A stretch of DNA of 64,000 bases. Source: Dongia_A sp039808885. GTDB lineage: Bacteria; Pseudomonadota; Alphaproteobacteria; Dongiales; Dongiaceae. The stretch spans positions 1 through 64,000 of the forward strand of contig JBDHTX010000020.1 of NCBI GenBank assembly GCA_039808885.1, given 5' to 3'. This document shows, piece by piece, positions 23,492-31,801 of this stretch. How positions within the stretch are numbered: the first letter of the stretch is position 1; the number at the start of each line of letters is the position of its first letter. The notes beneath the pieces are model-generated. The model worked only from the letters and a program-made list of their open reading frames with translations, was not told the DNA's origin and did no database searches. The position numbers and the translations under genes were made by a program.

Positions 23492-26400
23492 CTACGCGGC
23501 CCCCTCTTCGTTCAGGCTGAGCAGGCTGGCATTGCCGCCGGCGGCCGTGGTGTCGATGGTGAGCGTGCGCTCGGTGGCGAAGCGGTGCAGGTAGCGCGGG
23601 CCGCCGGCCTTCGGCCCGGTGCCGGACAATCCCTCGCCGCCGAAGGGCTGCACGCCCACCACGGCGCCGATCATGTTGCGGTTCACGTAGGCATTGCCGA
23701 CCCTGAGGCGCTCGGTGATGTAGGCGACCTTGCCGTCGATGCGGCTGTGCACGCCCAAGGTGAGGCCGTAGCCCGTCGCGTTCACCGCGTCCAGAACGTC
23801 GTCCAGGCGGTCCGCCGCGTAATGCACGACATGCAGGATCGGGCCGAACACCTCGTGGTCCAGGCGCGACAAGGCGTCGATGCGATAGGCGGCGGGGGCG
23901 AAGAAGTGGCCGTGGGCGCAATCCGGGCCGAGCGGCACTTCGTGGATCAGCTTCGCCTCGCGCTTCATGCGCTGGGTGTGCTGGGCGAGATTGGCCTTCG
24001 CTTCGGCATCGATCACCGGGCCGACATCGGTCGCCAGCAGGCCCGGATCGCCGACCTTCAGCTCGGCCATGGCGCCGGCCAGCATTTCGGTCAGCTTCTT
24101 CGAGATGTCCTCCTGCACGAACAGGACGCGGAGCGCGCTGCAGCGCTGGCCGGCGCTCTGGAAGGAGGAGATGAGCACGTCGCGCACCACCTGCTCCGGC
24201 AAGGCGGAGGAATCGACGATCATCGCGTTCTGCCCGCCGGTCTCGGCGATCAGCGGCACGATGGGTCCGTTCTTGCCGGCCAGCGCGCGGTTGATCAGCC
24301 GCGCCGTATCGGTGGAGCCGGTGAAGGCGACGCCGGCGATGCGCGGGTCGTTGACCAAGGGCGCGCCGACCGACGGGCCGTCACCCGGCAGCAGATGCAG
24401 CGCCTCCGCCGGAATGCCGGCCTTGTGCAGCAGGCGCACGGCCAAGGCCGCGATCATCGGCGTCTGCTCGGCCGGCTTGGCGATCACGCAATTGCCGGCG
24501 GCGAGCGCGGCGCTGACCTGGCCCAGGAAGATCGCCAGCGGGAAGTTCCAGGGCGAGATGCAGGCGAAGACGCCGCGGCCGTGCAGATAGAGCTGGTTGC
24601 GCTCGCCCGTGGGTCCAGGCATCGCCATCGGCTGGGAAAAATCCGCGCGGGCCCGGGCGGCGTAGTAGCGCAGGAAGTCGATCGCCTCGCGCAATTCGGC
24701 AACCGCGTCGGGAATGGTCTTGCCGGCCTCGCGCACGCAGAGCGCCAGGACATCGGCGCGGGCGGCTTCCAGCAGATCGGCGGCGCGGTCCAGGCAGGCG
24801 GCACGCTCTTTCGCGGGCGTCGCCGACCAGTCGGGGAAAGCGCGCGCCGCGCGGGCCACGGCGTCGCTCACCTGCTCCGGCGTCGCCACGGCCACCTGGC
24901 CGACCTGCCGGCGGGTGTCGGCGGGATCGAGCACCGGCAGCGCCTTGCCGGCCTGCTCGCGGCCGCCGACGATCGGCGCCGCATTCCAGCCGCGCGCGGC
25001 GGCGGCGTCGAGCTCGGCCGCCAGCGGCGTCAGCACGTCGGGATCGGAGAGGTCGAGGCCGGCGGAATTCCTCCGCTCGGCGCCGTAGAGGTTGTGCGGC
25101 AGCGGGATGCGTGGATGCGGCTTCTCGGCCAGCTTGCGCACGCGCGCCACCGGATCGGCGACGATCTCGTCCAGCGGCGCCTTCTCGTCGACGATGCGGT
25201 TGACGAAGGAGGTGTTGGCGCCGTTTTCGAGCAACCGCCGAACCAGATAGGCGAGCAGATCCTCGTGGCTGCCGACCGGGGCGTAGACGCGGCAGGGAAT
25301 GCCCATGGCCTCGGGCGGCGTCACCTGGTCGTAGAGCGCCTCGCCCATGCCGTGCAGGCGCTGGAATTCCAGCTTGTCGCGCGCCGCGGATTCGCCGCCC
25401 GCCATCTCGATGATGGCGGAGAGCGAATGCGCGTTGTGGGTGGCGAATTGCGGGTAGAAGGCGCTCGCGTCGGCCAGCAGCCGCCGCGCGCAGGCGAGGT
25501 AGGAGACGTCCGTCGTCGCCTTGCGGGTGAAAACCGGATAGCCCGGCAGCCCACGCTCCTGGCTCATCTTGATCTCGCTGTCCCAGTAGGCGCCCTTCAC
25601 CAGGCGCACCATCAGGCGGCGGCGGTGCTTGCGCGCCAGATCGGCGAGCCAGTCGATCAGCGGCAGGCAGCGCTTCTGGTAGCCCTGGATGGCGAGGCCG
25701 AGGCCGTTCCACCCGCCGAGCGCGGGACTGGCGGAGACCGCCTCGATGATGTCGAGGGAGATGTCGAGGCGCTCGGCCTCCTCCGCATCGATGGTGAAGC
25801 CGATGTCGTGCGCCTTCGCCGCCTTGCCCAGCTCGACCAGGCGCGGCACCAGTTCGTTCATCACCCGGTGGCGCTGCGCCATCTCGTAGCGCGGATGCAG
25901 CGCCGAGAGCTTCACCGAGATGCCGGGGCTCTGGATCGGCCCGCGCCCGGCCGCCGCCTTGCCGATCGCGGCAATGGCGCGCTGGTAGCTGTCGAAATAG
26001 CGCTCCGCGTCATGCGCGGTGCGCGCCGCCTCGCCCAGCATGTCGTAGGAGTAGCGGTAGCCCTTGCGCTCCATGGCCTGCGCGCGGTCCAGCGCCTCGG
26101 CGATGTCGCGGCCCATGACGAACTGACGGCCGAGGATCTTCATCGCCTGGGTCACCGCCTGGCGGATCACCGGCTCGCCCGAACGGGTGATGAGGCGCTT
26201 CAGGATGCCTTTGAGGTCGCTGCTCGAGGCATCCATCTGCATGATGCGCCCGGTCAGCATCAGCGCCCAGGTCGAGGCGTTGACGAACATCGAATCGCTC
26301 TCGCCCAGGTGGCGCTCGAAATCCGCGTCGCGCAGCTTGTCCTTGATCAGCATGTTGGCGGTTTCGGAATCCGGGATGCGCAGCAGCGCCTCGGCCAGGC

Positions 26401-26656
26401 ACATCAGGACCACGCCCTCCTTGGAGGAGAGCTCATAGGCGTGCATGAAGGCGTCGATGCCGCCCTGCCCGACCCGGTTCTCGCGCACCTTCTCGACCAG
26501 CGCCCGGGCGCGGGCGGCGATGCGGTCCTGGGTGGCGGGCGGCAGCTCGGCCTGGGCCAGGAGCGATTCCACCACCCCGGCCTCCTCGGCGCGGTAATGG
26601 GCCCGCAGGCGGGCGCGCAACGGATCGGGTTGCGGGAGCGGCTCGGAAAAGATCAT
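23492..26656 (-). CDS. putA: Bifunctional proline dehydrogenase / L-glutamate gamma-semialdehyde dehydrogenase
   Basis: The start is placed at the ATG 26656 (MIFSEPLPQPDPLRARL), giving 1054 residues. The N-terminal part is a helical arm and dimerisation region, then the FAD-dependent PRODH barrel (about 180-480, including RLVKGAYWDSEIK and the YLVRRLLENGANTSFVNR segment). The second half is the NAD-dependent P5C dehydrogenase, with FTGSTDTARLINR, the ETGGQNAMIVDSSALPEQ segment and SAGQRCSALRVLFVQ holding the catalytic Cys. There is no ribbon-helix-helix DNA-binding domain at the N-terminus, so it is the bifunctional rather than the trifunctional form. It oxidises proline to glutamate and passes electrons to the quinone pool at the membrane. 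Confidence 0.97.
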   Translation of the reverse strand: MIFSEPLPQPDPLRARLRAHYRAEEAGVVESLLAQAELPPATQDRIAARARALVEKVRENRVGQGGIDAFMHAYELSSKEGVVLMCLAEALLRIPDSETANMLIKDKLRDADFERHLGESDSMFVNASTWALMLTGRIMQMDASSSDLKGILKRLITRSGEPVIRQAVTQAMKILGRQFVMGRDIAEALDRAQAMERKGYRYSYDMLGEAARTAHDAERYFDSYQRAIAAIGKAAAGRGPIQSPGISVKLSALHPRYEMAQRHRVMNELVPRLVELGKAAKAHDIGFTIDAEEAERLDISLDIIEAVSASPALGGWNGLGLAIQGYQKRCLPLIDWLADLARKHRRRLMVRLVKGAYWDSEIKMSQERGLPGYPVFTRKATTDVSYLACARRLLADASAFYPQFATHNAHSLSAIIEMAGGESAARDKLEFQRLHGMGEALYDQVTPPEAMGIPCRVYAPVGSHEDLLAYLVRRLLENGANTSFVNRIVDEKAPLDEIVADPVARVRKLAEKPHPRIPLPHNLYGAERRNSAGLDLSDPDVLTPLAAELDAAAARGWNAAPIVGGREQAGKALPVLDPADTRRQVGQVAVATPEQVSDAVARAARAFPDWSATPAKERAACLDRAADLLEAARADVLALCVREAGKTIPDAVAELREAIDFLRYYAARARADFSQPMAMPGPTGERNQLYLHGRGVFACISPWNFPLAIFLGQVSAALAAGNCVIAKPAEQTPMIAALAVRLLHKAGIPAEALHLLPGDGPSVGAPLVNDPRIAGVAFTGSTDTARLINRALAGKNGPIVPLIAETGGQNAMIVDSSALPEQVVRDVLISSFQSAGQRCSALRVLFVQEDISKKLTEMLAGAMAELKVGDPGLLATDVGPVIDAEAKANLAQHTQRMKREAKLIHEVPLGPDCAHGHFFAPAAYRIDALSRLDHEVFGPILHVVHYAADRLDDVLDAVNATGYGLTLGVHSRIDGKVAYITERLRVGNAYVNRNMIGAVVGVQPFGGEGLSGTGPKAGGPRYLHRFATERTLTIDTTAAGGNASLLSLNEEGAA

Positions 26657-26775
26657 GACAGGTCCTGACCGTGGAAAACGGATTCTTGATAAAGTCGACC
26701 CTGGCGCAAATGGCCCTGGATTTTCGATCCGGAGCATAGTCGGATTCCAGGGCCTTGGCAGCAGGAACAGCAGCG

Positions 26776-27660
26776 ATGCGCTTTTTTCCCGGTTTCGAGC
26801 AGCGGCGGGTTCCGGTGGGTTCCGTCAGCTTCAACCTCCGGATCGGCGGCAGCGGCGCGCCGCTCCTGCTGCTGCATGGATATCCGCAGACCCATCTGGC
26901 CTGGCATGCGGTGGCGCCGGAGCTGGCGCGGCATTTCACCGTCATCTGCCCCGACCTCAAGGGCTATGGCGATAGCGACGCCCCGGCGCCGGACCCGGAC
27001 TCCGTCGCCTATTCCAAGCGGGTGATGGGCGGGGAGATGGTGGAGCTCATGGCGGCGCTCGGCCACCGGCGCTTCGCGGTGGCGGGGCACGACCGCGGCG
27101 CCCGCATCGCCTATCGCCTGGCGCTGGATCACCCCGAGGCGATCGCCAAGCTCTGCGTCGTCGACATCCTGCCGACGGCGGAATACTGGGACCTCGCCGA
27201 CCGAAAATTCGCCGTCAACACCTTCCACTGGGGATTCCTGGCGCGCGACGGCGGCCTGCCGGAGCGGCTGATCGGGAAGGACCCCGATTTCTTCCAGGAC
27301 TACCTGATGCGGCTGTGGAGCGGCGACTACGCCGCACTCGACCCGGCGGCCCTAGCGGAATACCGCCGCTGCTTCCGCAAGCCGGAGAATATCGCCGCCA
27401 GCTGCGCCGATTACCGCGCCGGCTACACCCTCGACGACGCCCAGGACCGGGAAGACCGCAAGGCCGGGCGCAAGATCGGCTGCCCTGTCCTGGTGATTTC
27501 CGGCGACCAGTATCTCTCGACCGGCGAGAACCAGGCCGTCGACATCTGGAAGCGCTGGGCGGACGACGTGCGCGGCACCGTGATCCGCAGCGGGCATTTC
27601 GTCATGGAGGAGAAGCCGCAAGAGGTGCTGGCGGCGCTGCTGCCGTTCCTGGCCGCCTGA
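26776..27660 (+). CDS. Haloacetate (fluoroacetate) dehalogenase-like alpha/beta hydrolase
   Basis: The start is taken as the ATG at 26776, preceded by CAGGAA; the TTG at 26755 is possible. This 294-residue alpha/beta hydrolase has its nucleophile in GHDRGARIAYR: Asp106 with Arg107 and Arg110, matching the Asp110-Arg111-Arg114 set of fluoroacetate dehalogenase. HW at 151-152 matches His155-Trp156, a Tyr follows in SCADYRAGY, and the base His is in SGHFVMEE. The halide- and carboxylate-binding set is therefore complete. The enzyme may cleave haloacetates, or it may be an epoxide-hydrolase-like relative. It is divergent from putA. Confidence 0.8.
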   Translation: MRFFPGFEQRRVPVGSVSFNLRIGGSGAPLLLLHGYPQTHLAWHAVAPELARHFTVICPDLKGYGDSDAPAPDPDSVAYSKRVMGGEMVELMAALGHRRFAVAGHDRGARIAYRLALDHPEAIAKLCVVDILPTAEYWDLADRKFAVNTFHWGFLARDGGLPERLIGKDPDFFQDYLMRLWSGDYAALDPAALAEYRRCFRKPENIAASCADYRAGYTLDDAQDREDRKAGRKIGCPVLVISGDQYLSTGENQAVDIWKRWADDVRGTVIRSGHFVMEEKPQEVLAALLPFLAA

Positions 27661-27673
27661 CATCCGCCAGACA

Positions 27674-28102
27674 TCATCCCTGGCCGGCCGGGTTCCAGCA
27701 ATAATGCGGCGCCCGCTCGCCGCGCAGGAAACGCGTGGCGTCGATGGTGTCCACGATGGCGGAAACCAGGTTGGTGGCGAACAGCAGGGCGAGCCAGTTG
27801 GCCAGGCCCGGATCGGCGGCGATCGCGTCGAGGCGCATGGCCATCCATGCGAACATCGGCAGCCACATGAGGTGCGCCGTGCCGAGGATGCGGGTGAAGC
27901 CGATGTGCTGGTAGACCACGGTCTGGGTGACGACGGCCGCCGCGGTCACGGCCAGAACGACCTGCGCCTCGATATGCCCGATGAACCAGAGACACGTGAG
28001 ATTGACGCCGACCAGCCAGACGCACCATAGCCGGGGAACCAGGTGGAACCGCAGGAACACCACGCCGAAAATCTCCAGCATGCTCACCAGAAAGCGAATC
28101 AT
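27674..28102 (-). CDS. Small multi-pass membrane protein of unknown function
   Basis: The start at 28102 (MIRFLVSMLEIFG) is supported by GGAG six bases upstream; in-frame ATGs at 28108 and 28114 are alternatives. The 142-residue protein has about four hydrophobic helices (roughly 2-18, 20-40, 43-62 and 72-115 as two), separated by short polar loops such as the YQHIGFTRILGTAHL stretch. It ends ERAPHYCWNPAGQG. I do not recognise the family. It converges with the dehalogenase-like gene and is divergent from the HxlR regulator, with a dyad between them, so it may be that regulator's target. Confidence 0.6.
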   Translation of the reverse strand: MIRFLVSMLEIFGVVFLRFHLVPRLWCVWLVGVNLTCLWFIGHIEAQVVLAVTAAAVVTQTVVYQHIGFTRILGTAHLMWLPMFAWMAMRLDAIAADPGLANWLALLFATNLVSAIVDTIDATRFLRGERAPHYCWNPAGQG

Positions 28103-28191
28103 CCTCATCTCCATTGCCGCAGGCCAATCCGGCCAGGCGGCATGGACTAGGCCAGGACCAGCCCGGTCGGATACTGCGCAACCCGGAGCAA

Positions 28192-28214
28192 TCAACTACA
28201 CTTTGCGTAGTTGA
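28192..28214. promoter_or_regulatory. Candidate operator: 8-bp dyad in HxlR divergent region
   Basis: TCAACTAC (28192-28199) and GTAGTTGA (28207-28214) are perfect inverse complements separated by seven bases. The element lies 31 bases before the HxlR-family gene start and 89 bases before the divergent membrane-protein start. HxlR-type regulators bind as dimers to such dyads. The site is seen directly; binding is inferred. Confidence 0.55.
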
Positions 28215-28245
28215 CGGAGCAGGTTCGGCAAGCGAGACACACGCG

Positions 28246-28959
28246 ATGCGCCAATACGGTCAATTCTGCCCGATCGCCAAGTCAGCCGAGATCATCGGCG
28301 ACCCCTGGGCGATCCTCATCATCCGCGAGCTGCTGCTGGGCAGCAGCCGGTTCAACGTCCTGCAACGCGGACTACCCCGCATCTCGCCGACCATTCTCAG
28401 CAAGCGGCTGAAGGAGCTGGAGGAGCGGCGCGTGATCATCCGGCGCCGCCTGAATGGCCATCGGGGATTTGCCTATCACCTGACCGCGGCGGGGCGGGAA
28501 CTGTCCGGCGTGATGGAGGCCCTGGCGGTCTGGGGCATGCGCTGGGCGCGCGACAAGATGGCGCCCAGCGATCTCGACGTCTCCTTCCTGATGTTCGACA
28601 TCCAGCGGCGGATCGACGGCGCGGCCCTGCCGGAGGGCGAAACGGTCCTGTGCTTCCAGTTCACCGACATCACGACCTTCTGCCACTGGTGGCTGGTCTG
28701 CCGGGATGGCGAAATCGACCTGTGCTACGAGGACCCCGGCAAGGACGTGGATTGCTACGTGACCGGGACGTCGCGGGACATGATCGGACTCTGGATGGGG
28801 GACATCCCGCTCGCCAAGGCGCTGCAAGCGGGAAAAATCCAGCTGACCGGCGCGCGCCATTTGTGCCGCGCCTTCCCGAAATGGTTCGCGCTCTCGTTGA
28901 CCGCGCAAACCCCGCGCCCGACCGCGGCCGAACGACGATCCGTCACGCGGGCCGGGTAG
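28246..28959 (+). CDS. HxlR/MarR-like winged-helix transcriptional regulator with C-terminal SCP2-like domain
   Basis: This is a 237-residue protein with start at 28246 (MRQYGQFCPIAKSAEIIGD). The N-terminal winged helix (about 5-95) has the HxlR signature CPIAKSAEIIGDPWAILIIRELL followed by RFNVLQRGLPRISPTILSKRLKELE. The C-terminal about 120 residues form an SCP2/sterol-carrier-like domain, as in some HxlR members that act as ligand-responsive repressors. Cys8 occupies the position of the conserved redox-sensitive Cys of HxlR proteins. It is divergent from the membrane-protein gene, with a dyad between them. Confidence 0.88.
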   Translation: MRQYGQFCPIAKSAEIIGDPWAILIIRELLLGSSRFNVLQRGLPRISPTILSKRLKELEERRVIIRRRLNGHRGFAYHLTAAGRELSGVMEALAVWGMRWARDKMAPSDLDVSFLMFDIQRRIDGAALPEGETVLCFQFTDITTFCHWWLVCRDGEIDLCYEDPGKDVDCYVTGTSRDMIGLWMGDIPLAKALQAGKIQLTGARHLCRAFPKWFALSLTAQTPRPTAAERRSVTRAG

Positions 28960-29073
28960 CCGGCCAGCTTTGCCTCTTGGCTGAGACACGATCGCGGTCT
29001 CGCAGGGGCCGAAGCAAAGATGTCACCGGCGCCCGCCGACGGGAAAGTTCCGGCAGGACAAGCCGCGCCTCCG

Positions 29074-29592
29074 CTAGTCTTTGGTGTCGCCCGAGAGTTT
29101 CGGCGGCGACCTCTCAAAGGGGATGCTGTCGTCGGCCATCACTCGTGAGAAGCCCGAATAGTCCTCGATGGCGAGGCATTGTTGAATGTGTTCGCCGACA
29201 CGCAAGGGGAACATGCCGAAACGGACATTCAGCGTATAGCCGGCGCGGGTCGGCCAGGTGTAGGTGCCGAAAACCGGAGCCGCGGTTTCGAAGGCCTTGG
29301 TATAGGCATCGAGCAAGATGCGGTTGGCGCCATGTATGTCGGTGGCCAGGAACTCGTCGACGTATCGCCCGGTGAGGCTGAAACCGTTCCAGCGGTCGGC
29401 CTCCGTCCCGGTCAGGACGTAGCATACCCGGAAGGGATCGCGCTCGAACCGCACGATGTAGAGAAAGGGCAGCAGCGGCTTGATATCCGCCGGCTCGATG
29501 TCACTGCGCTGCGGTGCAAGTCCGCCAGCGCGGCTGTTCCAATATCGATGGAGCGCCTCTATGCTGCCCTTGGAATCGTCCCAGCCCGGCAT
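29074..29592 (-). CDS. PAS_5-domain protein (second copy)
   Basis: This 172-residue stand-alone PAS_5 (PF07310) protein is related to the protein at 17119. Shared patterns are EALHRYWNSRAGG, the SDIEPADIKPLLPFLYIVRF stretch, DPFRVCYVLTGTEADRW and CLAIEDYSGFSR. There is no output domain. It is not obviously in an operon; it faces the HxlR gene and is followed by about 300 bases without a gene. The two copies are diverged (different lengths and C-termini), so this is an older duplication rather than a recent one. Confidence 0.8.
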   Translation of the reverse strand: MPGWDDSKGSIEALHRYWNSRAGGLAPQRSDIEPADIKPLLPFLYIVRFERDPFRVCYVLTGTEADRWNGFSLTGRYVDEFLATDIHGANRILLDAYTKAFETAAPVFGTYTWPTRAGYTLNVRFGMFPLRVGEHIQQCLAIEDYSGFSRVMADDSIPFERSPPKLSGDTKD

Positions 29593-29906
29593 CTTCCAAG
29601 CATGGGCCTACTTTCCGAGCCTGTCGAGCCGCATTCGCACTAGGCCCGAATCATGTTTTCTCAGCTTGCACGCCCCGCGCCGCTACCCCGCTGCGTGCCG
29701 CTCTTTGCGGTGATAGCCGTCCACCGGACCTGGGGCTGGACTTCCGTGCCCGCAGGATAGGAAGAGACGCCGCCGCTCTTTCTTCTGAGGTTCCTGCGGT
29801 GCGGCTACGCCTAACGGCGACCCTTCTTCTGCAATGCACTGTGCCTCCGAACTGGTCGTCGAGCACGGCGCATTTGGCCCCGGGTTGCATGAGTTGGGAT
29901 TCTGGA
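29593..29906. other. Intergenic region without a recognisable gene
   Basis: These 314 bases lie between the PAS_5 gene and the end of the aldo/keto reductase gene, both on the minus strand. I see no reading frame with family features, no clear terminator hairpin and no strong repeat. Any promoter for the PAS_5 gene should be at the left end. Confidence 0.5.
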
Positions 29907-30797
29907 TCAGTTGGCCGACGATACGGAATCGACGTGGCGCTTTTTCCCGAATACGGGGAAGGCGCTGGCCTCGCCATAGTCGCTACCGCCCTGGATTCCC
30001 CTGAGAACATCCATATCAGCCTCCGAAATCACGAAATCCAGCGAGATGTTGCTGCGCAGATGATCAGGGTTCGCCGTCTTGGGCAGCGGCAGCAGGCCCA
30101 GCTGGAGGCAGTAGCGAATGCTCAGCTGCGCGACTCCGACGCCATATTTCTTGGCGAGGCTCGCGAGGTTCGGGTTCTTGAGTACCGCGCCATGGCCGAC
30201 CGGGGAGTAGGCCTCGACCAGGATCCCTTTGCCGCGGCAATAGTCGATCAAATCGAACGGCGTATTGCCGATATGCGCGAGGATCTGGTTCACCATCGGC
30301 GCGACGCTGGCGTTCGCGATCAGGTTCTCGATATCGGCGCGCTCAAAGTTCGAAACCCCGATCGCACGAATTTTACCGGCCTTGTGCGCTTCTTCGAGAG
30401 CCCGCCAAGCTTCCAGATTGCCCTCGTGAAAGTGCCGCCCCGCACGGAACTCGGCCCACGGCTGCGGGCTATGGATCAGCATCAGGTCGAGATGGTCGAG
30501 AGCCATCTGCTTGAGAGATTTATCGATGCTTTCGAGCGCGCTCTTGTAGTCCTTGAGCTCGGCGGCGAGCTTGGTCGTGACGAACACTTGGTCACGGGCA
30601 ACGCCGCCGGTTCGCACACCCTCGCCCACGCCGCGCTCATTCGCGTAAGCCTGGGCCGTATCGAGATGGCGATAGCCGATTTCCAGCGCGTCGCGCACGA
30701 CCTGGGCGACAGCCTTGTCCGGGATCATCCAGGTGCCGAGGCCGACCTGCGGGATCCGCACGCCGTTTGACAGGGCAAATCCTTCATCGTTGAACAT
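29907..30797 (-). CDS. Aldo/keto reductase (diketogluconate-reductase-like)
   Basis: This 296-residue (alpha/beta)8 NADPH-dependent reductase has the expected tetrad: Asp in YRHLDTAQAYANE with Tyr four residues on, Lys in VFVTTKL and His in LMLIHSP. The NADP-binding C-terminal signature PLPKTANPDHLRSNI is present. The length is typical of the AKR5-like group. It is the last gene of the cupin-tautomerase-reductase set divergent from a LysR regulator. The third codon positions look less GC-biased than the rest of the window. The substrate is unknown. Confidence 0.9.
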   Translation of the reverse strand: MFNDEGFALSNGVRIPQVGLGTWMIPDKAVAQVVRDALEIGYRHLDTAQAYANERGVGEGVRTGGVARDQVFVTTKLAAELKDYKSALESIDKSLKQMALDHLDLMLIHSPQPWAEFRAGRHFHEGNLEAWRALEEAHKAGKIRAIGVSNFERADIENLIANASVAPMVNQILAHIGNTPFDLIDYCRGKGILVEAYSPVGHGAVLKNPNLASLAKKYGVGVAQLSIRYCLQLGLLPLPKTANPDHLRSNISLDFVISEADMDVLRGIQGGSDYGEASAFPVFGKKRHVDSVSSAN

Positions 30798-30916
30798 GTG
30801 ACTATCCTTTCATGAATTTCAGCTGATACCGGGTCGCAACGAGTCATCCGTTCGCGCTCAGAGACGCTTCCAGGTCATGCATTGAGAAGCGCCGACCGCC
30901 TGCCATTTGGTGTGGA

Positions 30917-31165
30917 CTATCGCTGCTTGCCGCTCTCCCGGGTGACGTAACCCGGCTTCTTGGTGAGCGTGTCCCACTTGTCGAGGATGTCTGGCTTGAC
31001 GACCCCGACATTCCAATCCGGGGAAGACACTTCCTCAAATCCGACTGATACGGAATCGTCGCCATAGGCGAGGATGGACGTGACGCTGCGGACGATAGCG
31101 TCCGACAGTCTGCGTTTCTGATCCTCGGTCTTGCCCGGCCAAAGCTTCACGATAACGTGCGGCAT
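30917..31165 (-). CDS. Tautomerase (4-oxalocrotonate tautomerase family)
   Basis: This 82-residue protein keeps Pro2, the catalytic N-terminal proline after Met removal (MPHVIVKLWPGKTEDQKRRL). The beta-alpha-beta unit and the later VSVGFEEVSSPDW segment match the small tautomerase superfamily (PptA-like subgroup). Its start lies four bases downstream of the cupin stop, so the genes are coupled. Small tautomerases often accompany enzymes that oxidise or isomerise unsaturated keto acids. Confidence 0.88.
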   Translation of the reverse strand: MPHVIVKLWPGKTEDQKRRLSDAIVRSVTSILAYGDDSVSVGFEEVSSPDWNVGVVKPDILDKWDTLTKKPGYVTRESGKQR

Positions 31166-31169
31166 GGGA

Positions 31170-31658
31170 TCAATCCTTCGCCAGCGGGGCGAGATATTCC
31201 TCGTCGGTCACCTTCTCCATCCAAGTCACCGGGCTTCCGTTGACCGATTCCTGAATGGCGATATGGGTCATGGCCTCATGCGCAGTGGCGCCATGCCAAT
31301 GCTTCTTGTCTTTCGGGCACCAGAGGATGTCGCCCGCATAGAATTCATGTTTCGGGCCGCCGGCGATCTGGGTCCAACCAACGCCCTCGGTGACGATCAG
31401 CGTCTGGCCAGCCGGATGGGTATGCCAAGCGGTACGGGCGCCAGGTTCAAAATGAACGATCGCGCCGGACACGCGCGACGGATCTTCGCGCTGGAATTGC
31501 CCCGTGATCGTGGCCTTGCCGGTGAAGAACTGTTCCGGTCCTTCGACGGTCTTGAGATCAGCCTTGCGGGTGATGTTCATCGGTTCATTCCCTTCCAGTG
31601 ACTGTGCGGCACCAGCCGACGCCAGGAGAGCGGTGAGGAGCATCGCTGTTCGGATCAT
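31170..31658 (-). CDS. Secreted cupin-domain protein
   Basis: This is a 162-residue protein with a short signal peptide (MIRTAMLLTALLASAGAAQS). It has a single cupin barrel: the first motif supplies HTHPAGQTLIVTEG (His-x-His with a downstream Glu-like residue), and the second is the CPKDKKHWHGATAHEAM region with a His. Metal-binding residues of a small dioxygenase/isomerase cupin are therefore present. It is the first gene of the minus-strand set and is divergent from the LysR regulator, with 143 bases between. The in-frame Met at residue 27 would remove the signal. Confidence 0.85.
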   Translation of the reverse strand: MIRTAMLLTALLASAGAAQSLEGNEPMNITRKADLKTVEGPEQFFTGKATITGQFQREDPSRVSGAIVHFEPGARTAWHTHPAGQTLIVTEGVGWTQIAGGPKHEFYAGDILWCPKDKKHWHGATAHEAMTHIAIQESVNGSPVTWMEKVTDEEYLAPLAKD

Positions 31659-31767
31659 GACCGCCTCCCAGGTTGCTCAGCGAAATGCTCATGGAAGCGG
31701 ATCGCTCTGCAGGGAACATAGCCCTCGCGGTTCGCGGGAATTAGACCCGGCGCAGGCAATAAACTGA

Positions 31768-31780
31768 TGAGAATTTCTCA
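31768..31780. promoter_or_regulatory. LysR-box-like dyad (T-N11-A)
   Basis: TGAGAA-T-TTCTCA is a perfect 13-base dyad that also fits the T-N11-A LysR box. It lies 21 bases before the LysR gene start and 109 bases before the divergent cupin start, where an autoregulated activator site is expected. An AT-rich stretch (AATAATATGCTATGG) follows and could supply a -10 element. Confidence 0.6.
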
Positions 31781-31801
31781 ATAATATGCTATGGCTGGAT
31801 T

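Noticed and set aside
23270..26668. A 1132-codon open frame antisense to putA
   Set aside because: It is the mirror of a certain gene in a high-GC genome. Its product is Arg/Ala/His-rich with no domain pattern.
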